Origin: Paraburkholderia hiiakae
GTDB lineage: Bacteria > Pseudomonadota > Gammaproteobacteria > Burkholderiales > Burkholderiaceae
NCBI RefSeq assembly: GCF_904848665.1
Contig: NZ_CAJHCQ010000009.1
Span: 62,001-126,000, forward strand
Length of the DNA: 64,000 nucleotides
Direction of reading: 5' to 3'
A program made the translations under genes and the position numbers. Each line of letters opens with the position of its first letter. The first letter of the stretch is position 1. Of the stretch, positions 26,998 through 35,136 are shown in pieces. The notes under the pieces are model-generated. The model worked only from the letters and a program-made list of their open reading frames with translations, ran no database searches and was not told the origin of the DNA.

Positions 26998-27807
26998 TCA
27001 GGCTGCAGCGGTGAGCTGCGCTTCGTGTGCGCCGGCGCGTGGCGCGGTGAGTTCGAGCACGCGCGTGGCGACGCGCTCGCGCGTGTCCTCGTCGTGGAAC
27101 ACGCCGACGATCGCGGCGCCGCGCTCGCGCGCCTCGCCAATCAGGCTCGCGACGACTTCGCGGTTTTGAGCGTCGAGCGACGCCGTGGGTTCGTCGAGCA
27201 GCAGCACGCGGTGCTGCGCGATCAGGCCCCGCGCAATGTTCACGCGCTGCTGCTCGCCGCCGGAGAACGTGGCGGGCGCGAGCGGCCAGAGGCGTTGCGG
27301 CACGTTCAGGCGTGCAAGCAGAGTTTGCGCGCGCTCGCGTGCTTCGTCTTCATCCACACCGCGCGAAACGAGCGGCGCGGCCACGATGTCGAGCGCGCTC
27401 ACGCGCGGAATCACACGCAAAAACTGGCTCACGTAGCCCACCACGTTGCGGCGCAGGCGCAGGATGTCGTGAGGCGCTGCGCCCGTGATTTCCAGATGCT
27501 CGAGCGGCGCGCCTTCGTCGCGGATCGCGATCGACCCGCCGCTCGCGAGATAGTTGCCATACAGGCAGCGCAAAAACGTGCTTTTGCCCGCCCCCGACGG
27601 CCCGACCAGCACGATGCACTCGCCGCGCTCCACGTCGAGCGAAACGCCCGCGAGTGCTTCGATGCCGATGCCGCCCTGGCCGTGCAGCGTGAAGGTCTTG
27701 CGCACGTCTTCGGCGCGCAGCATGAGCGCGGGCCGTTCCACGAACGCGCGCGTGCCACGGGCAACGCGCGCCGCCGACGATTCAGCGGTCAATGAAGTGA
27801 AATTCAT
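26998..27807 (-). CDS. phnL: C-P lyase ABC-type ATPase subunit PhnL
   Basis: PhnL, 269 residues, an ABC-ATPase-like protein acting with PhnGHIJKM rather than as a transporter component. Walker A is GPSGAGKS, the signature SGGEQQR, and Walker B VLLLDEPTASLD; the Q-loop is VSQFLRVIPR. The ATG at 27807 has a TAGGA box 8 nt upstream. An ATG at 27816, overlapping the end region of phnK, would add three residues. It requires PhnGHIJ for ribose triphosphate phosphonate formation at the complex. The position between phnK and phnM is canonical. Confidence 0.95.
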   Translation of the reverse strand: MNFTSLTAESSAARVARGTRAFVERPALMLRAEDVRKTFTLHGQGGIGIEALAGVSLDVERGECIVLVGPSGAGKSTFLRCLYGNYLASGGSIAIRDEGAPLEHLEITGAAPHDILRLRRNVVGYVSQFLRVIPRVSALDIVAAPLVSRGVDEDEARERAQTLLARLNVPQRLWPLAPATFSGGEQQRVNIARGLIAQHRVLLLDEPTASLDAQNREVVASLIGEARERGAAIVGVFHDEDTRERVATRVLELTAPRAGAHEAQLTAAA

Positions 27808-27817
27808 GTCGATCATC

Positions 27818-28588
27818 CTAGACCGGCAGCACGGATGCCACCAGCGTCTGCGTATAGGGATGTTGCGGGTCGTCCAGCACCTGGTCGGTCAGGCCCGATT
27901 CGACCACCGTGCCGCCTTGCATCACCATCAAGCGATGCGCGAGCAGGCGCGCCACGCCAATGTCGTGCGTGACGATCAGCACCGAAAGATGCAGCGTGCC
28001 CGTGAGCGTGCGCAGCAGGTCGAGCAGGCGCGCCTGCACGGACACGTCGAGACCCGCCGTGGGTTCGTCCATGAAGACGAGGCGCGGCCCGGTCACGAGA
28101 TTGCGCGCAATCTGCAGGCGCTGCTGCATGCCGCCCGAAAACGCCGAGGGCAATTCGTCGATGCGTTGGGCGTCCAGCTCCACGCGCTGCATCCATTGCT
28201 GCGCCGTGTTGCGGATCTGCCCATAATGGCGCGCGCCCACGGCCATCAACGGCTCGCCGATATTGGCGCCCGCGGAAACACCAGCACGCAACCCGTCGCG
28301 CGGATTCTGCTGCACGAAGCCCCATTCGGTGCGCGCAAGCAGGCGCCGGCGCGGCTCGGAAAGCGTGCGCAGGTCGAGCGTTTCGCCGTTCGCGTTCGTG
28401 TAGTGCAGCGTGCCCGAGTCGGACTCGGTGCGCAGCGCGAGCGTGTTGAGCAGCGTAGTCTTGCCCGAGCCCGATTCGCCGACGATGCACAGCACCTCGC
28501 CGGGATACAGGTCGAAGCTCACGTCGCGGCAGCCGTTGCGGCCGCCGTACTGCTTCGTGAGCGATCTAGCGCTTAGCAGCGGCGTCAT
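27818..28588 (-). CDS. phnK: C-P lyase ABC-type ATPase subunit PhnK
   Basis: PhnK, 256 residues, the ABC-ATPase that docks on the PhnGHIJ core complex. Walker A is GESGSGKT (37-44), the signature FSGGMQQRLQIARNL, Walker B LVFMDEPTAGLD, followed by a THD switch histidine. The C-terminal region ends in DDPQHPYTQTLVASVLPV, reminiscent of peptide-transporter ATPases, as expected for PhnK. The start at 28588 overlaps the phnJ stop by four bases (ATGA), which indicates translational coupling; the 51-codon upstream extension is phnJ sequence in another frame. Confidence 0.96.
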   Translation of the reverse strand: MTPLLSARSLTKQYGGRNGCRDVSFDLYPGEVLCIVGESGSGKTTLLNTLALRTESDSGTLHYTNANGETLDLRTLSEPRRRLLARTEWGFVQQNPRDGLRAGVSAGANIGEPLMAVGARHYGQIRNTAQQWMQRVELDAQRIDELPSAFSGGMQQRLQIARNLVTGPRLVFMDEPTAGLDVSVQARLLDLLRTLTGTLHLSVLIVTHDIGVARLLAHRLMVMQGGTVVESGLTDQVLDDPQHPYTQTLVASVLPV

Positions 28589-29514
28589 GCTTTTTCTCCT
28601 GCTTCGTTCGTTGCGTGCGCATCGATATCGTCGCGCCGGTCGTGACAGTAGTCGCTGTCCGAGCACACGAACATGCGCTTGCCCGTGTCGTCGACGATCA
28701 TTTCGTCGAGGAAGCTTTCGCGCGAGCCGCACAACGCGCACGCGTGCTCCCAGCGCTGCACTTCGAACGGATGGTCGTCGAAATCGAGGCTCTTCACCGG
28801 CGTGTACGGCGGAATTGCGTAGATGCGGCGCTCGCGCCCCGCGCCGAACAACTGCAGCGCGGCGTTCATATGGAGCTTGGGGTTGTCGAACTTCGGAATC
28901 GGCGAGGGCGACGTGAGATAGCGGCCGTTCACCGTCACCGGGTAGTCGTAAGTCGTGGCGATGCTGCCGTGCTGCACGATGTCCTCATAAAGCTTCACGC
29001 TGATGAGGCCATAGTCGGCGAGCGCATGCAGCTTCTTGCATTCGGCCACGCGCGGCTCCAGCCGGAATAGCGGCTCGGGCATCGGCACCTGGTAGACGAG
29101 GATTTGTTTGTCCGTGAGCGGCGTTTCCGGAATGCGGTGCCGTGTCTGCACGATCGACGCCTCGCTCGTGCGGCGCGTGGTGGCCACACCCGTGGTACGC
29201 GCGAAAAAGCGGCGGATGTTCACGGCGTTCGTGGTGTCGTCCGAGCCCTGGTCGATCACCTTGAGCGTGTCTTTCGCGCCGATGATCGCCGCCGTCACCT
29301 GAATGCCGCCCGTGCCCCAGCCATACGGCAGCGGCATTTCGCGCGAGGCGAACGGCACCTGGTAGCCCGGCACGGCCACGGCCTTGAGGAGCGCGCGACG
29401 CAGCATGCGCTTGGTCTGCTCGTCGAGGTACGCGAAGTTGTAGCCCGAGACGGCCTGCGTTTCGTGCGACGCGACTTCGGCTTCGGCGGTTTGCAAGGTA
29501 TCGGGCGCGTTCAT
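28585..29514 (-). CDS. phnJ: Alpha-D-ribose 1-methylphosphonate 5-phosphate C-P lyase
   Basis: PhnJ, 309 residues, the radical-SAM enzyme that breaks the carbon-phosphorus bond. The [4Fe-4S] and thiyl-radical cysteines are Cys259, Cys262, Cys284 and Cys290, with the same 3-22-6 spacing as E. coli Cys241, Cys244, Cys266 and Cys272. The Gly-rich early motif GWGTGGIQVTAAIIG is also intact. It overlaps phnI by four bases at its start and phnK by four bases at its end. The N-terminus is about 18 residues longer than in E. coli. All features suggest an active enzyme. Confidence 0.97.
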   Translation of the reverse strand: MNAPDTLQTAEAEVASHETQAVSGYNFAYLDEQTKRMLRRALLKAVAVPGYQVPFASREMPLPYGWGTGGIQVTAAIIGAKDTLKVIDQGSDDTTNAVNIRRFFARTTGVATTRRTSEASIVQTRHRIPETPLTDKQILVYQVPMPEPLFRLEPRVAECKKLHALADYGLISVKLYEDIVQHGSIATTYDYPVTVNGRYLTSPSPIPKFDNPKLHMNAALQLFGAGRERRIYAIPPYTPVKSLDFDDHPFEVQRWEHACALCGSRESFLDEMIVDDTGKRMFVCSDSDYCHDRRDDIDAHATNEAGEKA

Positions 29515-30641
29515 GCGGCCTCCTTGTTTTGCGTGTCGGCATCGGCGTCGGCGTCGGTGTCATTCTCGTGCCGCGCGCGCAGCTTGCGCACGAGTTCCAG
29601 CTCCGCCTGGAAATCCACGTAGTGCGGCAGCTTCAGGTGTTGAACGAAGCCCGAGGCTTCCACGTTGTCGCTGTGCGAGAGCATGAATTCGATATCCTGA
29701 GTAGGCGAGGCGATCGTCTCGCCCAGCTCCTCGGCCCGCAGCGCGCGATCGACGAGCGCCATCGCCATGGCTTTGCGCTCCGCGTGCCCGAACGCGAGGC
29801 CATAACCTTGCGTGAATTGCGGCGGCACGTCTTTCGCGCCCGCGAACTGGTTGATCATCTGGCATTCGGTCAGATCGATCTCGCCAATTTCGACGGGCTC
29901 GTCGAGTTCGTCCAGCATCATTTCTACGCAGACCGAACCAAAACGGATCTCGCCCGCAAACGGGTGCGAATGCGCGTAGCCGCGCTGCGTGGCATAGCCC
30001 ATCGCGAGCAGGAAGCCCTCATCGCCGCGTGCGAGATTCTGCAGGCGCACCGTGCGATCGGCGGGGAACGCAAGCGGTTCGCGCGACAGGTCGCCGGGTT
30101 CGCGCGCTTGCGACGAGCGTGTTTCCTGTTCGATCAGGCCTTCCTTGTCGAGCAGCGAGACCACGCGGGGCATGGCTTCTTCGGGCGGCGTTGCACGCGG
30201 CGTCTCGCGCGTGGCGCTCGCTGCATCGTCGCCTTCGGCCAGCAGTGCGAAGTCGAGCAGGCGCTGCGTGTAGTCGTAGGTCGCGCCGAGCACCTGGCCG
30301 CCGGGCACGTCCTTGAAGGTGGCGGAAATGCGGCGCTCCACCACCATGTTTTCCGTTTCGACCGGCTGCGTATAGCCAAATCGCGGCAGGGTGGTGCGAT
30401 AGGCGCGCAGCAAGAAGATCGCTTCGACGAGATCGCCCGCTGCCTGCTTGATCGCGAGCGCGGCAAGTTCTTCGTCGTAGACCGAACCTTCGGCCATCAC
30501 ACGCGCCACGGCGAGGCGCAGCTGTTCGCGGATCTGCGCAACGCTCAGCTCGGGCACGCGCGTGTCGCCGCGGCGTGCTTCGTCGAGCAGGCGCCACGAC
30601 GCTTCGATCGCGCGCTCTCCTCCTTTGACGGCGACATACAT
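29511..30641 (-). CDS. phnI: C-P lyase core complex subunit PhnI
   Basis: PhnI, 376 residues, the nucleosidase-like subunit of the PhnGHIJ complex that attaches the phosphonate to the ribose of ATP. Recognisable stretches are MYVAVKGGERAIEASWRLLDE at the start and the QFTQGYGLAFGHAERKAMAMALVDRAL region. The start codon shares one base with the phnH stop (TGATG), and the end overlaps phnJ. The C-terminus has a short acidic Asp/Ala repeat (DTDADADADT) encoded by near-identical six-base units, which looks like a slippage-prone tail rather than part of the fold. Confidence 0.96.
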   Translation of the reverse strand: MYVAVKGGERAIEASWRLLDEARRGDTRVPELSVAQIREQLRLAVARVMAEGSVYDEELAALAIKQAAGDLVEAIFLLRAYRTTLPRFGYTQPVETENMVVERRISATFKDVPGGQVLGATYDYTQRLLDFALLAEGDDAASATRETPRATPPEEAMPRVVSLLDKEGLIEQETRSSQAREPGDLSREPLAFPADRTVRLQNLARGDEGFLLAMGYATQRGYAHSHPFAGEIRFGSVCVEMMLDELDEPVEIGEIDLTECQMINQFAGAKDVPPQFTQGYGLAFGHAERKAMAMALVDRALRAEELGETIASPTQDIEFMLSHSDNVEASGFVQHLKLPHYVDFQAELELVRKLRARHENDTDADADADTQNKEAA

Positions 30642-31282
30642 CAGTGCATCTCCACGAGAGTGGTGCGCGGCAGACCCATCAGACGGTCACCACACACGAG
30701 ATAGAAGTCGATGCCGCACGGGAAGTGCGGCGCGAGGGCGGCGCGTTCGCGCCAGAAGCGCTCCGGCAGGCCGGCGGGCGCGATGCTGCAACTTGTTTCG
30801 ATGCCGGGGCCGCGCAGCGTGAGCGGCGCGCCGCCCGTGAGCGAATCGACCCGCACGAACACCGTGGCCGACTGCTCCGGCGATTCCGGCGTGCCGATCG
30901 CGAAGGCTTCGAGCGGCGGCAGTGCGGCGGCGGCGTGCACGTAGGCGAACGCGGCTTCGCGCGCTTCCTGTGCCAGCGGCGCGCCTGCGTGAAAGCGCAG
31001 CGCGGCCGCGAGCGCGGCGTCCGGCTGGGCGAGCCAGACGGGCGTGGCGTAGTCCGCGAGTGCGAGCAGCGAGGCGAAGGCGGCGAGGCCGGCGCGTGCG
31101 GTTGAAGCATTCGCTGACGTCGCCGCGGGCAGCGGCGTCTCGATGACGCCGATCGTGCCGGGTCGCGCGAGCGCGTCGAGCAGCGTGCGGAACACGGTCT
31201 GCGTGTCGTGAACGGGATCGCCGAAGCCGGGCGCGAGCGCCGCGAGCAAATCGGGCGTCATGACGTTGCGTTCGTTGCTCAT
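30641..31282 (-). CDS. phnH: C-P lyase core complex subunit PhnH
   Basis: PhnH, 213 residues, a core-complex subunit essential for C-P lyase. The sequence DPVHDTQTVFRTLLDALARPGTI near residue 20-45 and the end HFPCGIDFYLVCGDRLMGLPRTT are characteristic. It overlaps phnG by four bases and ends one base into phnI. The fold is a PLP-transferase-like domain without the PLP lysine, so it is structural rather than catalytic. An alternative ATG at residue 8 (MTPDLLA) exists, but the overlap with phnG favours 31282. Confidence 0.94.
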   Translation of the reverse strand: MSNERNVMTPDLLAALAPGFGDPVHDTQTVFRTLLDALARPGTIGVIETPLPAATSANASTARAGLAAFASLLALADYATPVWLAQPDAALAAALRFHAGAPLAQEAREAAFAYVHAAAALPPLEAFAIGTPESPEQSATVFVRVDSLTGGAPLTLRGPGIETSCSIAPAGLPERFWRERAALAPHFPCGIDFYLVCGDRLMGLPRTTLVEMH

Positions 31283-31797
31283 GCGTCACCTCGAACCATC
31301 GTGAAGAACTCGACCCGCGTGCTGGCGGCGTCGGCGCGGCGCGCGTCGCGGCGAGCGGCGAGCCGAGCGGCGAGCGGCTCGATCAACCGGTCGTGCAACT
31401 GGTCGTGGCGTGTGGGCAGCTGCAGCAGCGCGTCGGCGAGTGCGGCCAACTCGGCGCGGCGTTTGTCGCGGCCCAAATGGCAGGCCACACCGACCGGGCC
31501 GGGCTGGTTCGCATCGGCGCCTTCGGTGCGATCAGCGCTTGAGGCACGCAGGCGCAGCGTGGCGCGCGTGACGGTGGCTTCGCCCAGGTTGAAGGCATCG
31601 CCGGTGCCGCCTATGCGCCCGCGCACCATGGCAAGTCCGGTTTGTGGCGGACGCAGCCAGTCGAATGCGGGCTCGGGCGCACCGGCGAGCGCGTCGCTGA
31701 GCGCCGCTTCAAGCTCGGCGCACGGGGTATGCGCGAGAACGGCCATCCATGCGCGCCGGGTGGCCGTTGCGGAGGATGGGGTGGAGGAAGCGTTCAT
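31279..31797 (-). CDS. phnG: C-P lyase core complex subunit PhnG
   Basis: PhnG, 172 residues, the first gene of the minus-strand C-P lyase operon and a core-complex subunit. Family sequence includes RRAWMAVLAHTP near the start, the central stretch TGLAMVRGRIGGTGDAFNLGEATVTRA, and DKRRAELAALADALLQ. The ATG at 31797 follows AGGAACTCC. The 93-base in-frame extension upstream crosses the intergenic region that holds the PhnF operator and is not coding. The gene is divergent from phnF, with 220 bases between the starts. Confidence 0.93.
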   Translation of the reverse strand: MNASSTPSSATATRRAWMAVLAHTPCAELEAALSDALAGAPEPAFDWLRPPQTGLAMVRGRIGGTGDAFNLGEATVTRATLRLRASSADRTEGADANQPGPVGVACHLGRDKRRAELAALADALLQLPTRHDQLHDRLIEPLAARLAARRDARRADAASTRVEFFTMVRGDA

Positions 31798-31891
31798 CGG
31801 AGTTCCTGTGTCGTGAACGGGTGAGAACGGACATGGCAACTGCGCCTCTCGAACAGCCTTGTCTGGACCTCGATTGAACCATCTATTCATC

Positions 31892-31909
31892 TAAACGTCT
31901 AGACGTTTA
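31892..31909. promoter_or_regulatory. Putative PhnF operator, phnG-phnF intergenic region
   Basis: TAAACGTCTAGACGTTTA is a perfect 18-bp palindrome between the divergent phnG and phnF starts, which suits a dimeric GntR-type repressor. A related site (CGTCTAGACG core) lies upstream of phnC at 54890-54899. A partial copy, CGTCTAACG, follows at 31920-31928. The assignment to PhnF is inferred from position and shared sequence. Confidence 0.7.
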
Positions 31910-32017
31910 ATGGTACAGTCGTCTAACGCGAGCGCAACGGAGGTTTTCATATTTCCATCACGCCCTGCGCACTACAATGCACAAAACGCTATTGGAACCG
32001 AGAGGAATGACAGCACC

Positions 32018-32773
32018 ATGACATCGAACGACGAGGCGCCATCCAGCCTGCTTGAGCGCGGCGCGGGGGTGGCGGTGTGGCGGCAGATCGAGCAGATCCT
32101 CGCGGCGGAGATCGCTGCGAAGGGCTTCGGCGAAGACGGCCGGCTGCCTAGCGAGGGCGAGCTCGCGCGCCGCTTCGACGTGAACCGCCACACGGTGCGG
32201 CGCGCGATGCTGGGCCTCGCGGCGCTGGGCCTCGTGAGCGTGGAGCAGGGACGCGGCACCTTCGTGCAGCCCGGCGCGATCGACTACAGCATCGGCAAGC
32301 GCACGCGCTTCACGGAAAACCTGAAGCGCCATCAGCATTCGGCGGTGGGCAAGCTGCTCGCGTCGTCGCGCGGCAAGGCGGACCCCACGGTCGCCAAGGC
32401 GCTCGGCCTGCGCGCGGGCGCGCTCGTGTACCGGCTCGAAACGCTGCACGAGTCGGACGGCGTGCCGCTCACCTACGCGCGCAGCTGGTATCCCGCCGCG
32501 CGCTTCGCAGATCTGCCCGTCGTCATGGAGCGCGTCGACAGTACGTCGAAGGCCCTCGCCGAATACGGCGTGACCGACTATCTGCGCAAGTGGAGCCGTA
32601 TCGGCAGCGTGCTGCCCGATGCGGAAGTGGCGCGCCGCCTGAACATCAACCGGCAGCAGCCGGTGCTGTGGGTGGAAAACGTCGACGTCGATCTCGACGG
32701 CGTGCCGATCAAGTACGGCGTCACGCACTTCGCCGCCGACCGCGTGCAACTGATGGTGGAGCACGACTTATGA
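32018..32773 (+). CDS. phnF: GntR-family phosphonate regulator
   Basis: PhnF, 251 residues, a GntR/HutC-type repressor. The N-terminal winged helix carries GRLPSEGELARRFDVNRHTVRRAMLGL, and the UTRA effector domain follows from about residue 95 to the end. The ATG at 32018 has AGAGGAAT 10 nt upstream. The gene is divergent from phnGHIJKLM and overlaps the DUF1045 gene by four bases (ATGA), then phnN follows the same way. The perfect palindrome at 31892-31909 is the likely binding site and would allow control of both directions, including its own gene. Confidence 0.92.
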   Translation: MTSNDEAPSSLLERGAGVAVWRQIEQILAAEIAAKGFGEDGRLPSEGELARRFDVNRHTVRRAMLGLAALGLVSVEQGRGTFVQPGAIDYSIGKRTRFTENLKRHQHSAVGKLLASSRGKADPTVAKALGLRAGALVYRLETLHESDGVPLTYARSWYPAARFADLPVVMERVDSTSKALAEYGVTDYLRKWSRIGSVLPDAEVARRLNINRQQPVLWVENVDVDLDGVPIKYGVTHFAADRVQLMVEHDL

Positions 32774-33498
32774 GCGTGCTGCACGAAGACTGGAGCGAAG
32801 CCGCGCGCTTCGCGCTTTACTATGCGCCGCCGCGCGAGTCGGCGTGGTGGCAGGCGGGCTGCGCGTGGCTTGGCCGTGATCCGGAAACCGGCGACAGCCT
32901 CGCGCCGCCGACGTGGCTCACCGGCCTGCCGCAGCCGCTGGAAACGCTCACGGTCGCGCCACGCCGCTATGGCTGGCACGGCACCCTCGTGCCGCCCTTC
33001 CGTCTTGCGCGAGGCGTGACGCCCACGGCGCTCCTTGCCGCCGCGCAGCAGTGGGCGCAGGGGCAGGCGCGCTTCGAAGCCAACGTCGAAGCGGCGTTGC
33101 TCGGCCGCTTCGTGGCGCTGCGCCCCGCCGACGATGCCGGCGAAACCGCGCTGCGCGAACTCGCTGCCAACGCACTGCGCGCGCTCGGTTCGCTGCGCGC
33201 CGCGCAAACGGGCGCCGAGCTCGCGAAGCGCCTGGACGCGCCGCTCACGCCGCGCCAGCGCGCTTACGTCGAGGCGTGGGGCTACCCGTACGTGTTCGAA
33301 GAATTCCGCTTTCACATGACGCTATCCGATTCGCTGAACGACGCGCAAACGTGCGCACAACTCGTCGATGCCTGGAACACGCAGATGCGCGATGCCAGCG
33401 CGCTGCCCGTGGAAGGCGCGGCGCTCTTCGTCGAGCCCGAGCCGGGCGCGCCGTTCGCGCTGTGGCGCCGCCTGCCGTTCGCGGGGGACCGCGCATGA
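32770..33498 (+). CDS. DUF1045 phosphonate-operon protein, 2H-phosphoesterase-like
   Basis: A 242-residue protein of the DUF1045 family, repeatedly found in phosphonate operons. Two H-x-T motifs are visible, His70-Gly-Thr72 (WHGTLVPPF) and His182-Met-Thr184 (FHMTLSD), the signature of 2H phosphoesterases that hydrolyse cyclic phosphodiesters. It overlaps phnF and phnN by four bases each, so the three are translated together. PhnP, the usual 5-phosphoribosyl 1,2-cyclic phosphate phosphodiesterase, is not seen in the window. This protein is therefore a candidate for that step, although this is inference. Confidence 0.88.
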   Translation: MSVLHEDWSEAARFALYYAPPRESAWWQAGCAWLGRDPETGDSLAPPTWLTGLPQPLETLTVAPRRYGWHGTLVPPFRLARGVTPTALLAAAQQWAQGQARFEANVEAALLGRFVALRPADDAGETALRELAANALRALGSLRAAQTGAELAKRLDAPLTPRQRAYVEAWGYPYVFEEFRFHMTLSDSLNDAQTCAQLVDAWNTQMRDASALPVEGAALFVEPEPGAPFALWRRLPFAGDRA

Positions 33499-34046
33499 AG
33501 GGCGGTCTGATCTACGTAATGGGACCATCGGGCGCGGGTAAGGACACGCTGCTGCGATACGCGCGCGAGCGCCTGTCCGGCGAAGACGTCGTGTTCGCGC
33601 ATCGCTACATCACGCGCGAAGACAGCGGCGGCGAGAACCACATCGCGCTCACCGAAGCCGAATTCGAGGCGCGCTCGCAGCGCGGCCTCTTCGCGCTGCA
33701 ATGGCGCAGCCATGCGCTGCGCTATGGCGTGGGCGTGGAGATCGACCAGTGGATGGCGCTTGGCTGCACCGTCGTGGTGAACGGCTCGCGCGCCTACGCG
33801 GGTGAGGCGTTCGAGCGGTACCCGCGCATGACGCTCGTGCACATCGAAGCCGCGCAGCACGTGCTGGCCGCGCGCCTCGCTTCCCGGGCGCGCGAAACGC
33901 CCGAGCAGGTCGCGGCGCGCCTCGCGCGGCGCGCGCCGTTCGAGGTGCCGGGGGGGGCGGCGTTCGCGCGCATCGACAACTCCGGGCATCTGGAGGAGGC
34001 GGGCGAGGCGTTCGTCGAGCTCGTGCGGCAGGTGGCGGCTGGGTAG
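33495..34046 (+). CDS. phnN: Ribose 1,5-bisphosphokinase
   Basis: PhnN, 183 residues, phosphorylates ribose 1,5-bisphosphate to PRPP with ATP and so returns the ribose product of C-P lyase to nucleotide metabolism. The P-loop GPSGAGKDT is at 10-18, followed by RYITRED, a guanylate-kinase-like region, and VVNGSRAY near the base of the lid. The start overlaps the DUF1045 stop by four bases. A hairpin follows the gene and probably ends or stabilises the phnF-DUF1045-phnN transcript. Confidence 0.93.
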   Translation: MKGGLIYVMGPSGAGKDTLLRYARERLSGEDVVFAHRYITREDSGGENHIALTEAEFEARSQRGLFALQWRSHALRYGVGVEIDQWMALGCTVVVNGSRAYAGEAFERYPRMTLVHIEAAQHVLAARLASRARETPEQVAARLARRAPFEVPGGAAFARIDNSGHLEEAGEAFVELVRQVAAG

Positions 34047-34054
34047 CCAGCGCT

Positions 34055-34077
34055 GCCCTTAACTGCTGCTTAAGGGC
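34055..34077 (+). terminator. Hairpin after phnN, possible weak terminator
   Basis: GCCCTTAA (34055-34062) pairs perfectly with TTAAGGGC (34070-34077) across a 7-nt loop, nine nt after the phnN stop. The first T-rich stretch comes about 18 nt later, so intrinsic termination would be weak. Confidence 0.45.
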
Positions 34078-34152
34078 TCGAATGGGCTGGGGGATTTTTG
34101 GTTGGGCGCGGTTGCCGTGAGAAGATGCAGGCGACCCGAGAACTCAACGAGA

Positions 34153-35079
34153 ATGCCCTTGGACCGTTTCCAGGAGATGCAGATTTTCACGCGCATCGTC
34201 GACCGCCGCAGCTTCACGCAGGCGGCCGAAGATCTGAACCTGCCGCGCGCGACGGTCACCAATTCGATCAAGCGCCTCGAAGCGCGGCTTGGTGTGCGCC
34301 TGCTGGAGCGCACCACGCGCCAGGTGAAGCCGACGCTCGATGGCGACGCCTATTACCAGCGCTGCATGCGCCTGCTCGCCGACCTCGAGGAAACCGAGGA
34401 GGTGTTTCGCGACACCGATCCGCAGGGACGCTTGCGCGTGAACATGCAGGGCACGCTCACGCAGTATTTCGTGATGCCGCGCTTGCCCGACTTCCTCGCG
34501 CGCTATCCGCGCATCGAGCTTTTTATCGGCTCGGGCGATCACTTCGTCGATCTCGTGCGCGAGGGCGTGGACTGCGTGCTGCGCGCGGGCGAGCTGGCCG
34601 ACTCCTCGATGATCGCGCGGCGCGTGGCGCTGCTGGAGCAGGTGACCTGCGCGAGCCCAGCGTATCTCGAACGGCACGGCGACCCGGAGTCGATCGAGGC
34701 GCTCGCCGGCACACACACGGAACATCCAGGCCGCGCAGGCCAACGAGCCGTGAACTATGTTTCGCCGGCTACGGGCCGCGCGCTCCCGCTCGAATTCACG
34801 ACACCCGAAGGTATCGTCCACGTGACGCTGCCGGGTCCGGTGGCCGTGAACGGCGCGGAACTCTACACGGCGGGCGCGCTGGCGGGGCTCGGCATCGTGC
34901 AGGTACCGCGCTACCGCGTGCGCGAGCTGCTCGCCAATGGCGAGCTTTGCGTGGTGCTGCCGGCGCATCCGCCGCCGCCGTTGCCGGTTTCGGTGCTGTA
35001 TCCGCAGAACCGCCAGTTGTCGCTGCGCGTGCGCGCTTTCGCCGACTGGCTCGTGCAGGTGTTTGCCGAAGTCGCCTGA
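34153..35079 (+). CDS. LysR-family transcriptional regulator
   Basis: A 308-residue LysR regulator whose first line (LDRFQEMQIFTRIVDRRSF, then LPRATVTNSIKRLEARLGVRLLERTTR) belongs to the same broad subgroup as the ceoR-like regulator at 59715-60719. The helix-turn-helix covers residues 5-62, and a LysR effector domain follows. The ATG at 34153 is chosen because homology begins there; the reading from 34102 adds a basic, unlikely leader. It converges with an IclR gene. No target gene is adjacent on a divergent strand, so its regulon is unknown. Confidence 0.86.
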   Translation: MPLDRFQEMQIFTRIVDRRSFTQAAEDLNLPRATVTNSIKRLEARLGVRLLERTTRQVKPTLDGDAYYQRCMRLLADLEETEEVFRDTDPQGRLRVNMQGTLTQYFVMPRLPDFLARYPRIELFIGSGDHFVDLVREGVDCVLRAGELADSSMIARRVALLEQVTCASPAYLERHGDPESIEALAGTHTEHPGRAGQRAVNYVSPATGRALPLEFTTPEGIVHVTLPGPVAVNGAELYTAGALAGLGIVQVPRYRVRELLANGELCVVLPAHPPPPLPVSVLYPQNRQLSLRVRAFADWLVQVFAEVA

Positions 35080-35136
35080 AATTGCGTGGGCGCGCCGGGC
35101 GGCGTGCCCGTTGCCCTTAGTTGCGCACGGTTGCTT

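Noticed and set aside
32009..32015. CTGTCAT on the minus strand upstream of phnG as a Pho box
   Set aside because: Only one 7-mer matches; the second half with a 4-bp spacer (CTCGGTT) does not. It also lies about 210 bases from phnG and overlaps the phnF ribosome binding region.
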